Origin: Clostridia bacterium
GTDB lineage: Bacteria > Bacillota > Clostridia > Oscillospirales > CAG-272
Direction of reading: 5' to 3'
Assembly: GCA_017518975.1 (NCBI GenBank)
Contig: JAFWTH010000074.1
Coordinates: 1-35,092 of the forward strand
Length of the DNA: 35,092 bases
A program made the translations under genes and the position numbers. Shown here piece by piece: positions 16,795 through 23,289 of this stretch (position 1 is the stretch's first letter; every line of letters begins with the position of its first letter). The notes under the pieces are model-generated. The model saw only the letters and a list, made by a program, of their open reading frames with translations. It made no database searches and had not been told where the DNA came from.

Positions 16795-17982
16795 ATGGCT
16801 TCCTCTCATTCTCGCAAGGCGAAGGGACGGCGCGTCGCGCTCGCAGCCGCCGCCGCGCTCCTCATTCTGCTTCTGATCGTCGTTATCTCCGGTATCGTTC
16901 GCCGCTCCGGAGGAGATCGGAGTCCGGATCGATCGGATCAGACCGCTCCTCAGAGTGAGAGCGATACTTCGTCCCCGGGCAACGGCGCGGGACGGGTCGT
17001 TGAAGGACGGATCACCGGAGTCCGTGAAAAGATCACGGCAGATCTCGGCGACGATCTTTCAAAGGTCCTGACCGAGGGCGTATTCGGCCCCGAGGGACTC
17101 ACATATAAGATCTTCAAAGTAGACGGCACGCCCGCCGAAGCGGACGAACCGGGCACGTACAGTGTCGTTTATTCCGCCCCCGGCGCGGAGGACGTGTCCT
17201 CCGTGCTCACGCTGAGAGCCGGAGACGTCACTCCTCCGGTGATCACGGGAGCGTACGACAGGAACGTCGCGGTCGGAGATACGTTCTCCTACAGAAACGG
17301 CGTCAGCGCGTCGGACGACGTTGACGGCGCGGTCGAAGTTTCCGTCGATGCCACCGCCGTCGATCTGAACGCGCTCGGCTCCTATCCCGTTATCTACTCC
17401 GCCGTCGATTCGAGCGGAAATCGCGCGGAGATCACCGTTACGATAAACGTCGTCGATCCCGACGTGACTCCCGTCGACGTCGTTCCCACGACCGACCCGC
17501 CGACGCAGGAGGAACTCGATTCGGCGGCGCTTGAAGTCCTGAATTCGATCATTGATCCGTCCATGTCCGACTACGACAAGGCGTATCAGATATTCCTGTA
17601 CGTCAACGGCCATATCCGCTACGTCGGAACGAGCGATAAATCCTCGTGGCAGGTCGGCGCGTACGTCGGTCTGACCGAGGGCAAGGGCGACTGCTACAAC
17701 TATTTCGCTCTGTCGAAGGAGCTGCTCACGCTCGCGGGGATCCCGAATATCGATATGTACCGTGTGGGAGGGACGACGGATCATTACTGGCAGCTCGTCA
17801 ACGTCGGCACCGGGTGGTATCACTTCGACGCCTGCCCGCATCCCGACGATTATCCGATAACCGCGTTCCTCATAACCGAACAGCAGGCGCGCGACTACAC
17901 CGCGTACGTCGCGCCCGTCCGCGACAATTATTACGTTTACGATTATGACAGTATCGACGTCACCGTAGAGGGTACGCCCTGA
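16795..17982 (+). CDS. Membrane-anchored transglutaminase-like protein with Ig-like domain
   Basis: A 395-residue surface protein. Residues 1-37 give a basic start and one membrane segment (AAAALLILLLIVVISGIV), followed by a Ser/Asp/Gln-rich linker. Residues about 135-225 (from DVTPPVITGAYDRNVAVGDT to ITVTINV) are a DUF5011/HYR-like Ig-fold repeat. The C-terminal 160 residues are a transglutaminase-like core with the triad Cys300 (GKGDCYNYFALS), His330 (TTDHYWQLVN) and Asp345 (YHFDACP). Proteins of this kind cut or form peptide or isopeptide bonds outside the cell. GGAGGT lies 8 bases before ATG 16795, 16 bases after asnB. Being co-transcribed with a dlt-like set is unusual and suggests work on the same surface polymer or proteins. 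Confidence 0.88.
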   Translation: MASSHSRKAKGRRVALAAAAALLILLLIVVISGIVRRSGGDRSPDRSDQTAPQSESDTSSPGNGAGRVVEGRITGVREKITADLGDDLSKVLTEGVFGPEGLTYKIFKVDGTPAEADEPGTYSVVYSAPGAEDVSSVLTLRAGDVTPPVITGAYDRNVAVGDTFSYRNGVSASDDVDGAVEVSVDATAVDLNALGSYPVIYSAVDSSGNRAEITVTINVVDPDVTPVDVVPTTDPPTQEELDSAALEVLNSIIDPSMSDYDKAYQIFLYVNGHIRYVGTSDKSSWQVGAYVGLTEGKGDCYNYFALSKELLTLAGIPNIDMYRVGGTTDHYWQLVNVGTGWYHFDACPHPDDYPITAFLITEQQARDYTAYVAPVRDNYYVYDYDSIDVTVEGTP

Positions 17983-18026
17983 GCGTGGCGGGCGAACCGT
18001 AACGCAATCTGACCGAAAGGATCAAA

Positions 18027-18617
18027 GTGAAAATGAAAACTGAGAGAAACGAGAACAAAAACCGCTGGGTCAAAGCGATGAAGAAGATCGCCGTCGCCGC
18101 GCTTCTTCTGGCTGCGGTCGCGCTTCTGCTGTCCGCGTGCTCGGGCGGCGGATCGGAAAACGGCGGGAACGCGCCCGGAGGCGATCCGGTATCGACGGGC
18201 GAGGTCACGGACGGTAAGGAGCCGTACCGTTTCAAGGCGGCGTCCGCGAATCTGACGATATCCGTCGACGACGATATCGCGGCGGTATTGGAGGCGCTCG
18301 GAGAGCCGAAGTCGTATTTCGAGGCGCCCTCCTGCGCTTTCAACGGACTTGACAAGACGTATACCTGGTCGGGATTCACCGTCACCACCCGTCCCGAAAC
18401 AGCGGGGGATCTGATCAGCTCGATCCTTCTGACGGACGACAGCGTAACGACAGCCGAGGGGGCGTATATCGGAATGAGCGGTTCGCAGATCACGTCGCTT
18501 TACGGTAATCCCTCCGAGGAGACATCCACCCTTCTCGCCTACCGGCGCGGCGGAATGTGTCTGCAGTTCGTCCTTCGCGACGGGAATGTAATATCGATCG
18601 AATATCTGTCTGAATGA
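18027..18617 (+). CDS. Lipoprotein of unknown function, last gene of the dlt-like cassette
   Basis: A 196-residue predicted lipoprotein. A basic stretch precedes the signal helix KIAVAALLLAAVALLLSAC, with the lipobox LLSA and Cys38. The mature part looks like two related halves, each with a Leu/Tyr-Gly-x-Pro turn (LGEPKSYFE and YGNPSEETS) followed by a beta strand pair, resembling the small BLIP/OmlA-like fold; this is by eye. GTG 18027 has GAAAGGA at 18014-18020; ATG 18033 and ATG 18078 (MKKIAVAA) are alternatives giving the same mature protein. It follows the transglutaminase by 44 bases and is followed by a terminator, so it closes the unit. Confidence 0.8.
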   Translation: MKMKTERNENKNRWVKAMKKIAVAALLLAAVALLLSACSGGGSENGGNAPGGDPVSTGEVTDGKEPYRFKAASANLTISVDDDIAAVLEALGEPKSYFEAPSCAFNGLDKTYTWSGFTVTTRPETAGDLISSILLTDDSVTTAEGAYIGMSGSQITSLYGNPSEETSTLLAYRRGGMCLQFVLRDGNVISIEYLSE

Positions 18618-18630
18618 CCGTTTGAATAAG

Positions 18631-18667
18631 AAATCCGCGCATCCCGGACGGGGTGCGCGATTTTTTT
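18631..18667 (+). terminator. Terminator of the dlt-like cassette
   Basis: AAATCCGCGCATCCC pairs with GGGGTGCGCGATTT with small imperfections, followed by a seven-T run (18661-18667). It starts 13 bases after the lipoprotein stop. Confidence 0.85.
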
Positions 18668-18700
18668 ATGAGGATGTGGGTTGGAGTTCTAAAATCGCGG

Positions 18701-18721
18701 TTCAAATCTCTCCCCGAAAAG
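18701..18721 (+). repeat. 21-base direct repeat resembling the tRNA-Ser 3' end, copy 1
   Basis: The 21 bases starting TTCAAATCTCTCCCCG and ending AAAAG recur exactly at 18885-18905. The first 13 bases (TTCAAATCTCTCC) equal the T-arm and 3' side of tRNA-Ser (19167-19179, opposite strand), and the purine-rich continuation (AAAAGGACG) resembles the terminator arm of that tRNA. Confidence 0.75.
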
Positions 18722-18734
18722 GAAAAGGACGCGT

Positions 18735-18854
18735 CTGCTTGCTGACGCAAGCAGGATAAAGTTCTCTTGAAATGGGTCCCGACCCATTTCACCCGGCTTT
18801 GCCGGGACTAGAACTTTACGGAGAATCCGCTTTCGACGGGACGAGAACTTTACG
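18735..18854. repeat. AAAGTTC palindromic module (multi-branched inverted repeat)
   Basis: CTGCTTGC / GCAAGCAG (18735-18742 / 18747-18754) is followed by GATAAAGTTCTCTTGAA (18755-18771). TAAAGTTCT (18757-18765) pairs with AGAACTTTA (18810-18818), enclosing two further hairpins (AAATGGGTC / GACCCATTT and CCCGGC / GCCGGG), so the strand can fold as a branched structure. AGAACTTTACG occurs again at 18844-18854. The 17-base GATAAAGTTC segment recurs exactly at 27208-27224. No protein is encoded. Confidence 0.75.
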
Positions 18855-18884
18855 CTGCACAACGTTAGTATTCCGAAATCGGAG

Positions 18885-18905
18885 TTCAAATCTCTCCCCG
18901 AAAAG
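18885..18905 (+). repeat. 21-base direct repeat resembling the tRNA-Ser 3' end, copy 2
   Basis: Exact second copy of 18701-18721, 184 bases downstream, again followed by AAAAAGGACG. The flanking bases AAATCG before it are also shared with copy 1. Confidence 0.75.
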
Positions 18906-18967
18906 AAAAAGGACGTAAAGCGTTAAAGGGTTATCTGATGAAGTCAGCGGGAGTTGTTCAAGAAGAC

Positions 18968-19107
18968 GCACCCCGGGTTGCGGTGCCCGAAATCGCATTG
19001 GCGCCTTGGAGCGGCGCCGCGATTTCGACCGCGGCAGCGTTATCGCCTCCCCTCGGTCCGCCCCCGGCGGCGGGGAGGCGATAACACCCGCGCCGGTTAA
19101 CCGGCGC
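18968..19107. repeat. Hairpin chain downstream of tRNA-Ser
   Basis: Consecutive palindromes: GCACC / GGTGC within 18968-18986; CGAAATCGC (18988-18996) with GCGATTTCG (19019-19027) enclosing GGCGCC repeats; 19039-19052 with 19072-19085 (14-bp arms, GTTATCGCCTCCCC on the left); and a perfect 18-base palindrome at 19090-19107 (GCGCCGGTT and its complement). The last echoes the variable arm of tRNA-Ser (GCGCCGGTTA at 19185-19194). Confidence 0.7.
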
Positions 19108-19118
19108 TCGAGATTTTT

Positions 19119-19158
19119 CTTCTCCGCAGAAAAGAGGACGCATACGCGTCCTCTTTTC
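19119..19158 (-). terminator. tRNA-Ser terminator with mirrored tRNA 3' end
   Basis: A 13-bp stem (19129-19141 / 19146-19158, loop ATAC) follows the tRNA on the minus strand after one base. Beyond it CTTCTCCG (19119-19126) is an inverted copy of the acceptor end CGGAGAAG (19160-19167). The run of T after the stem is modest (ends in CTTTTC), so efficiency is uncertain. Confidence 0.75.
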
Positions 19159-19159
19159 A

Positions 19160-19248
19160 CGGAGAAGGAGAGATTTGAACTCTCGCGCCGGTTACCCGAC
19201 CTACACCCTTAGCAGGGGCGCCTCTTCGGCCAACTTGAGTACTTCTCC
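19160..19248 (-). tRNA. tRNA-Ser (anticodon GCT)
   Basis: The minus strand gives acceptor arms GGAGAAG (19242-19248) and CTTCTCC (19161-19167), discriminator G (19160), anticodon stem-loop CCCCTGCTAAGGG with GCT, a long variable arm (around GTCGGGTAACCGGC) as expected for serine, and T-arm GAGTTCAAATCTC. CCA is not encoded. Confidence 0.95.
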
Positions 19249-19279
19249 GAATTCACAAAAATATTCTTTTGTACACGAT

Positions 19280-19308
19280 AGTATACACCACGGGGACGCG
19301 TTTGTCAA
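19280..19308 (-). promoter_or_regulatory. Sigma-A promoter of tRNA-Ser
   Basis: On the minus strand TTGACA (19303-19308), a 17-base spacer and TATACT (19280-19285), about 32 bases upstream of the tRNA. Confidence 0.85.
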
Positions 19309-19378
19309 GGGAAAAAATGAAGGAAGCCGCAAAGCGCCCGAAACGACAGAAAAAAAGGCGCAAAAACGGCTTTTTCTA

Positions 19379-19407
19379 TTGACATTTTCCCCCCTTTAAG
19401 ATACAAT
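19379..19407 (+). promoter_or_regulatory. Sigma-A promoter of the Gfo/Idh gene
   Basis: TTGACA (19379-19384), a 17-base spacer and TACAAT (19402-19407). It diverges from the tRNA-Ser promoter about 70 bases away. Confidence 0.85.
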
Positions 19408-19428
19408 GCTATCGGTAACATTCTTGCT

Positions 19429-19490
19429 CTTTCGGCAATTGTCTTAATATCTGGCCGAAAGCGCTTTTCCGGCGCTTGCGCGGCGGAAAA
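19429..19490 (+). promoter_or_regulatory. Structured leader of the Gfo/Idh gene
   Basis: The roughly 100-base 5' leader holds two stem-loops: CTTTCGGC (19429-19436) with GCCGAAAG (19454-19461), and TTTTCCG (19465-19471) with CGGAAAA (19484-19490) enclosing GCGC-TT-GCGC. They end just before the ribosome site. No known riboswitch class is recognised; a regulatory role is possible only. Confidence 0.4.
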
Positions 19491-19510
19491 TGCGGGAAAG
19501 GTAGGTTCAA

Positions 19511-20554
19511 ATGAAAAAGAAAGCTGCCGTTATCGGCTACGGCGGAATGGGCGGCTGGCACGTCGACCATATCCTCAAAAGCGACGTCGTCACCCTCGCC
19601 GGAATATACGACATCAAAGAAGAAAAACGCGCTCTCGCGGAGTCCCGCGGTATAAGAGCGTATTCGTCGCGCGAGGAGCTCCTCGCAGATCCGGAGATCG
19701 AACTCGTCACGGTCGCGACTCCGAACGACGTTCACGAAGAGATAGTTGTCGCCTCTCTCGAGGCGGGTAAAAATACTCTGTCCGAAAAACCGGTCACGCT
19801 GTCCCTGGAGAGTCTTGAGCGGATGATCGCCGCCTCGAAAAAGGCGGGACGCATCTTCTCCGTCCACCAGAACAGACGTTTTGACGTCGATTACCTCGCC
19901 ATGAAAAAGATCCACGACAGCGGTGAGATCGGCGAGATCATCGACCTTGAGTCCCGCATTCACGGGAGCCGCGGGATCCCCTCCGACTGGAGAAGTCAGA
20001 AGGAGTACGGCGGCGGCATGCTCTACGACTGGGGCATCCACCTCATCGACCAGGCGCTCATGGTCCTCGGGTTCGACGTCGAGTCCGTCCGCTGCACCTG
20101 CGACCACATAACCAACGACGAGGTCGACGACGGCTTCAAACTCTATATCGACCTCAAATCGGGCAAAAAAGCGTATATCGAAGTCGAGACGTACAACTTT
20201 ATCGCCATGCCGCGCTTCTATATGAGAGGGCGCGGAGGCACCGCGATGATCACCGACTGGCGCGAAAAGGCGCATATAGTGAAGTGCAAGGCGTGGCACG
20301 AATCCGACGTTCTCCCCGTCGAGACCGCCGCGGGCATCACCAAGACGATGGCGCCCCGCGACTCCATCACGGTGGACGAGTACGATATAGAGAGACCCAC
20401 GTCCGACGTTCACGACTATTACCGCAACCTCGTCCGCGCCATCGACGGCGTCGAGGAGCAGTTCGTGACTCACGATCAGATGAGGACCGATCTGAAGGTC
20501 ATCCTCAAAGCGTTCGAGTCCGACGCCAAAGGCGGCGACAGAGTATATTTCTGA
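19511..20554 (+). CDS. Gfo/Idh/MocA-family NAD(P)-dependent oxidoreductase
   Basis: A 347-residue dehydrogenase of the glucose-fructose oxidoreductase/inositol dehydrogenase family. The N-terminal Rossmann fold starts AAVIGYGGMGGWHVDHI, followed by TVATPNDVHEEI and the catalytic-site motif SEKPVTLS with its Lys. The C-terminal substrate domain has YGGGMLYDWGIHLIDQ, where the Asp and His commonly act in catalysis. These enzymes oxidise or isomerise sugars, inositols and derivatives; the substrate is not evident. It has its own promoter and AAAGGTAGG before ATG 19511. The hydrolase gene follows after 10 bases, so the two likely act on the same glycan-derived compounds. Confidence 0.92.
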   Translation: MKKKAAVIGYGGMGGWHVDHILKSDVVTLAGIYDIKEEKRALAESRGIRAYSSREELLADPEIELVTVATPNDVHEEIVVASLEAGKNTLSEKPVTLSLESLERMIAASKKAGRIFSVHQNRRFDVDYLAMKKIHDSGEIGEIIDLESRIHGSRGIPSDWRSQKEYGGGMLYDWGIHLIDQALMVLGFDVESVRCTCDHITNDEVDDGFKLYIDLKSGKKAYIEVETYNFIAMPRFYMRGRGGTAMITDWREKAHIVKCKAWHESDVLPVETAAGITKTMAPRDSITVDEYDIERPTSDVHDYYRNLVRAIDGVEEQFVTHDQMRTDLKVILKAFESDAKGGDRVYF

Positions 20555-20564
20555 GGTCCGCACG

Positions 20565-21380
20565 ATGAATAAAAAGACGAAGCTTTGGGATAACGGGACC
20601 CCGTACTATGATCCCGCGAAAGGGCAGGACGAGCCCGCGCTCGTCCACTATACCGATCTCGGCGGGAATGCCCGCCCCGACCGTGAAAAAACGGGATGCG
20701 TCATCGTGTTCCCGGGCGGCGGCTATGAGGTGAGAGCCGATTACGAGGGTGAACCGGTCGCCCGAATGTTCAACAGCTTCGGGATCAGATCGTTCGTTCT
20801 CGAGTACCGCGTCAAGCCGTACGGTTATCCCGCGATCCTCACGGACGCGCAGAGAGCCGTCCGCTGGGTCAGATATCACGCGGACGAGCTTCTGATAGAC
20901 CCCGACAAAATTGCAGTTCTCGGTTTCTCCGCGGGCGGTCATCTCGCGTCGTGCGCGTCGACCGTTTACGACGGAGGACTCTCTGACGGGGACGAGATCG
21001 ACCGCACCTCGTGCCGTCCCGACGCGGGCATCCTCTGCTACGCCGTCATTTCGATGCTCGAGCCGTGGACGCACGACGGAACGAGAGACGTCATGATGGG
21101 CGACCGTCCCGACAGGGAAGAGCTGACCCGACGTCTCACCGGATACCTGAACGTGACGGAGGACACGCCTCCGATCTTCATGTTCCACACGACGGAAGAC
21201 AGCACGGTCCCGCAGCAGAATTCCCTCCTCATGGCGCAGGCGCTCGCGGAGAAGAAGATCCCGTACGAGCTTCATATGTTCATGGACGGCGGCCACGGGC
21301 TCGGACTCGCGGAGGGCAGACCCGGGCTTGAGAAGTGGGGAGAACTCGCTTCCATCTGGCTCAAAAAGCTCGGATTCTGA
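20565..21380 (+). CDS. Alpha/beta hydrolase, acetyl-esterase-like
   Basis: A 271-residue serine hydrolase. VIVFPGGGYEVRADYEG is the oxyanion-hole region (GGG instead of HGG), GFSAGGHLAS carries nucleophile Ser122, and the acid/base pair is probably the Asp of TTEDSTVPQQN and His of MDGGHGLGL. This pattern matches BD-FAE/acetyl-xylan-esterase-like enzymes that remove acyl groups from sugars. No signal peptide is visible, so it acts in the cytoplasm. ATG 20565 lies 10 bases after the oxidoreductase stop with a weak GAGG site. A GC-rich hairpin (GGCGCGGA / TCCGCGCC, about 21391-21413) follows without a T-run. Confidence 0.88.
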   Translation: MNKKTKLWDNGTPYYDPAKGQDEPALVHYTDLGGNARPDREKTGCVIVFPGGGYEVRADYEGEPVARMFNSFGIRSFVLEYRVKPYGYPAILTDAQRAVRWVRYHADELLIDPDKIAVLGFSAGGHLASCASTVYDGGLSDGDEIDRTSCRPDAGILCYAVISMLEPWTHDGTRDVMMGDRPDREELTRRLTGYLNVTEDTPPIFMFHTTEDSTVPQQNSLLMAQALAEKKIPYELHMFMDGGHGLGLAEGRPGLEKWGELASIWLKKLGF

Positions 21381-21431
21381 AAGAAATAACGCGGCGCGGA
21401 TCTTCTCCGCGCCGTAATTATAGGTGACGGT

Positions 21432-21938
21432 ATGAATGAAAAGATCAAGCCGCGGAGCGACGAAAGCGTCGCAAATCTGCTGTCTGCGCTCCGCGAGAGG
21501 AAACTGACCGTCGGTACGGCGGAAAGCTGTACCGCGGGGATGATCTCGGCGCGCATCGCCGATATACCCGGCTCGTCCGACGTTCTGGTCGGCGGGATCG
21601 TTTCTTATTCGAACGGTATAAAGATGAAACTGCTCGGAGTGAGCGAAGAAACGCTCCGCGATCACGGGGCGGTGTCCGAGCAGTGCGCCCGCGAGATGGC
21701 CGAAGGCGCGCGCCGCGCCCTCGGGTGCGATATCGCGGTCTCAGTCACCGGGATCGCCGGGCCGGGCGGCGGAACGCCGGAGAAACCGGTCGGGACGGTT
21801 TGCTTCGGTATTTCGTCGAAGGACGGCACGCGGACAAAAACGGAGCGGTTCGACGGATCGGTCGGCAGGAACGGCGTCCGCTTTATGACCGTGGCGGCCG
21901 CTCTGCAGATGATCGAAGAAAAAATAAACCGGGGTTGA
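21432..21938 (+). CDS. pncC: CinA C-terminal-family protein, NMN amidohydrolase PncC
   Basis: A 168-residue stand-alone CinA C-terminal domain. Diagnostic segments are TVGTAESCTAGMISARIADI, GGIVSYSNGIKMKLLGV, VSVTGIAGPGGGTPEKPVG and the short AALQMIEE tail. Enzymes of this type hydrolyse nicotinamide mononucleotide to nicotinate mononucleotide and ammonia in the pyridine-nucleotide cycle. The N-terminal molybdopterin-binding-like half of full CinA is absent, as in PncC. TAGGTGA precedes ATG 21432. It follows the hydrolase by 51 bases. Its stop codon lies in the loop of a two-way terminator shared with the convergent gene. Confidence 0.92.
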   Translation: MNEKIKPRSDESVANLLSALRERKLTVGTAESCTAGMISARIADIPGSSDVLVGGIVSYSNGIKMKLLGVSEETLRDHGAVSEQCAREMAEGARRALGCDIAVSVTGIAGPGGGTPEKPVGTVCFGISSKDGTRTKTERFDGSVGRNGVRFMTVAAALQMIEEKINRG

Positions 21939-21955
21939 TCCCCGGTTTTATTTTT
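21921..21955. terminator. Bidirectional terminator between convergent genes
   Basis: AAAATAAACCGGGG (21921-21934) pairs with CCCCGGTTTTATTTT (21940-21954) around the loop TTGAT. A-run and T-run flanks allow use in both directions. The stop codon of pncC (21936-21938) and that of the opposing gene (21948-21950) are both inside it. Confidence 0.9.
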
Positions 21956-23255
21956 GGAAAACGAACTCAGGCGCCGCCGCCTCGCGCGGCGCCGCTTCCG
22001 GAGTCTTTCCCGACTCTCTTTTCGCGGCGGCGAGCATAAGCTTGATGCGGTTCTGCTGGTTGACGACGGACGCGCCGGTATCGTAGTCGATCGCGATTAT
22101 GTTGATCGACGGATTTTTCTTTTTTATCGGCTTCATCATACCCTTGCCGCAGATGTGGTTCGGCAGGCATCCGAACGGCTGGGTACAGACGATGTTGGAT
22201 GCGCCTGACTCGTACAGCTCGATCATCTCCGCCGTCAGCAGCCATCCCTCGCCCATCTTGACGCCGTGGCTTATGTAACCCTCGGAGAGCGAGACGGTAC
22301 GGTCGAAAGGAGTGTACGGACGGAACGCGCCGTTTTCTTTTATTATCTCAATGACGTCGCGCTGTTTTTTCAAAAGGAATTTGTATGCCAAGCGGTTCAG
22401 CCGCCAGCGGAACGGCATCCTGCCGTAGAACTCGTGGTCGACGATCCCGTTGTAGACGCAGTACATACAGAAGTCGAGCAGTCCCGGAACGACGACTTCC
22501 GCTCCCTCGGAGACGAGGAACGCCTCGAGATCGTTGTTCCCGAGCGGAGAGTATTTGACGAAGATCTCGCCCACGACGCCGACCTTGACTTTTTCCGTTT
22601 TCGTCTTTGGTATCGACGCGAAATCACGGACGATCGCCCTGTAATTCTCCTTGACTTTTTTATATACTATCCTGTTGTTCGCCATCTCGTCGGTGAGCCG
22701 GCGCGTCCACTCCTCCGCTTTGCGCTCCGCCGTTCCCGGCTCGTCCTCGTAAGGTTTCGTCTGGTTGACGAGCGACATGAGAAGGTCGCCGTACGTCACG
22801 GCGTAGAGCATCCGGTGGAGCATCGGCAGGGAGAGCTTGAAACCGGGGTGGCGTTCGATCCCCGCGAGCGAGAACGATATTACCGGGACGTATCCGTATC
22901 CGGCGCGTTCGAGCGCTTTGCGCAGAAGGGAGATGTAATTTGACGCTCGGCATCCGCCTCCGGTCTGGAAGAGCATGAGAGCGACCTTGTGCGGGTCGTA
23001 ATTTCCGCTTTCAAGCGCGTCTATGAACTGCCCTATGACGAGGATCGCGGGGTAGCACGTGTCGTTGTGTACGTATCTGAGCCCTGTCTCGCCGATCTTC
23101 GGCCCCGACGTCGTTAGCACCTGCGCTCTTACGCCGTAGTTGTTCATGACTCTGGCGATAAGACTGAAATGGATGGGAAGCATATTCGGGATGAAGACGG
23201 TATAGTCCTTCTTCATTTCTTCGGTGTACTGTATGTATTCTTTTTTCCGTTTCAA
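21948..23255 (-). CDS. 2-hydroxyacyl-CoA dehydratase-like (HgdB-family) subunit
   Basis: A 435-residue protein matching the dehydratase-like C-terminal part of the very large 'acyl-CoA dehydratase activase' proteins of Clostridia. Conserved Cys-bearing segments are VHNDTCYPAILVIGQ, FQTGGGCRASNY, LLDFCMYCVYNG and CTQPFGCLPNHICGKG, candidates for holding an iron-sulphur cluster. In many genomes this domain is fused to the activase; here it is a separate gene 34 bases downstream of it. TTG 23255 is chosen because AAAGGAGGGG lies directly upstream at good spacing. True dehydratases act on 2-hydroxyacyl-CoA with ATP-driven electron transfer; for this subfamily the substrate is unknown. Confidence 0.85.
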   Translation of the reverse strand: MKRKKEYIQYTEEMKKDYTVFIPNMLPIHFSLIARVMNNYGVRAQVLTTSGPKIGETGLRYVHNDTCYPAILVIGQFIDALESGNYDPHKVALMLFQTGGGCRASNYISLLRKALERAGYGYVPVISFSLAGIERHPGFKLSLPMLHRMLYAVTYGDLLMSLVNQTKPYEDEPGTAERKAEEWTRRLTDEMANNRIVYKKVKENYRAIVRDFASIPKTKTEKVKVGVVGEIFVKYSPLGNNDLEAFLVSEGAEVVVPGLLDFCMYCVYNGIVDHEFYGRMPFRWRLNRLAYKFLLKKQRDVIEIIKENGAFRPYTPFDRTVSLSEGYISHGVKMGEGWLLTAEMIELYESGASNIVCTQPFGCLPNHICGKGMMKPIKKKNPSINIIAIDYDTGASVVNQQNRIKLMLAAAKRESGKTPEAAPREAAAPEFVFQK

Positions 23256-23289
23256 AGCTTCCCCTCCTTTCCGCGACGGGACGTATCTT

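Noticed and set aside
10019..18617. Cassette as an NRPS or siderophore cluster
   Set aside because: There is a single short adenylating enzyme and carrier with no condensation, thioesterase or modular enzymes; MBOAT and SGNH-like partners fit a dlt-type system.
18490..19160. Several minus-strand frames across 18.5-19.2 kb
   Set aside because: They translate the AAAGTTC repeats and tRNA-like fragments; no ribosome sites and no protein character.
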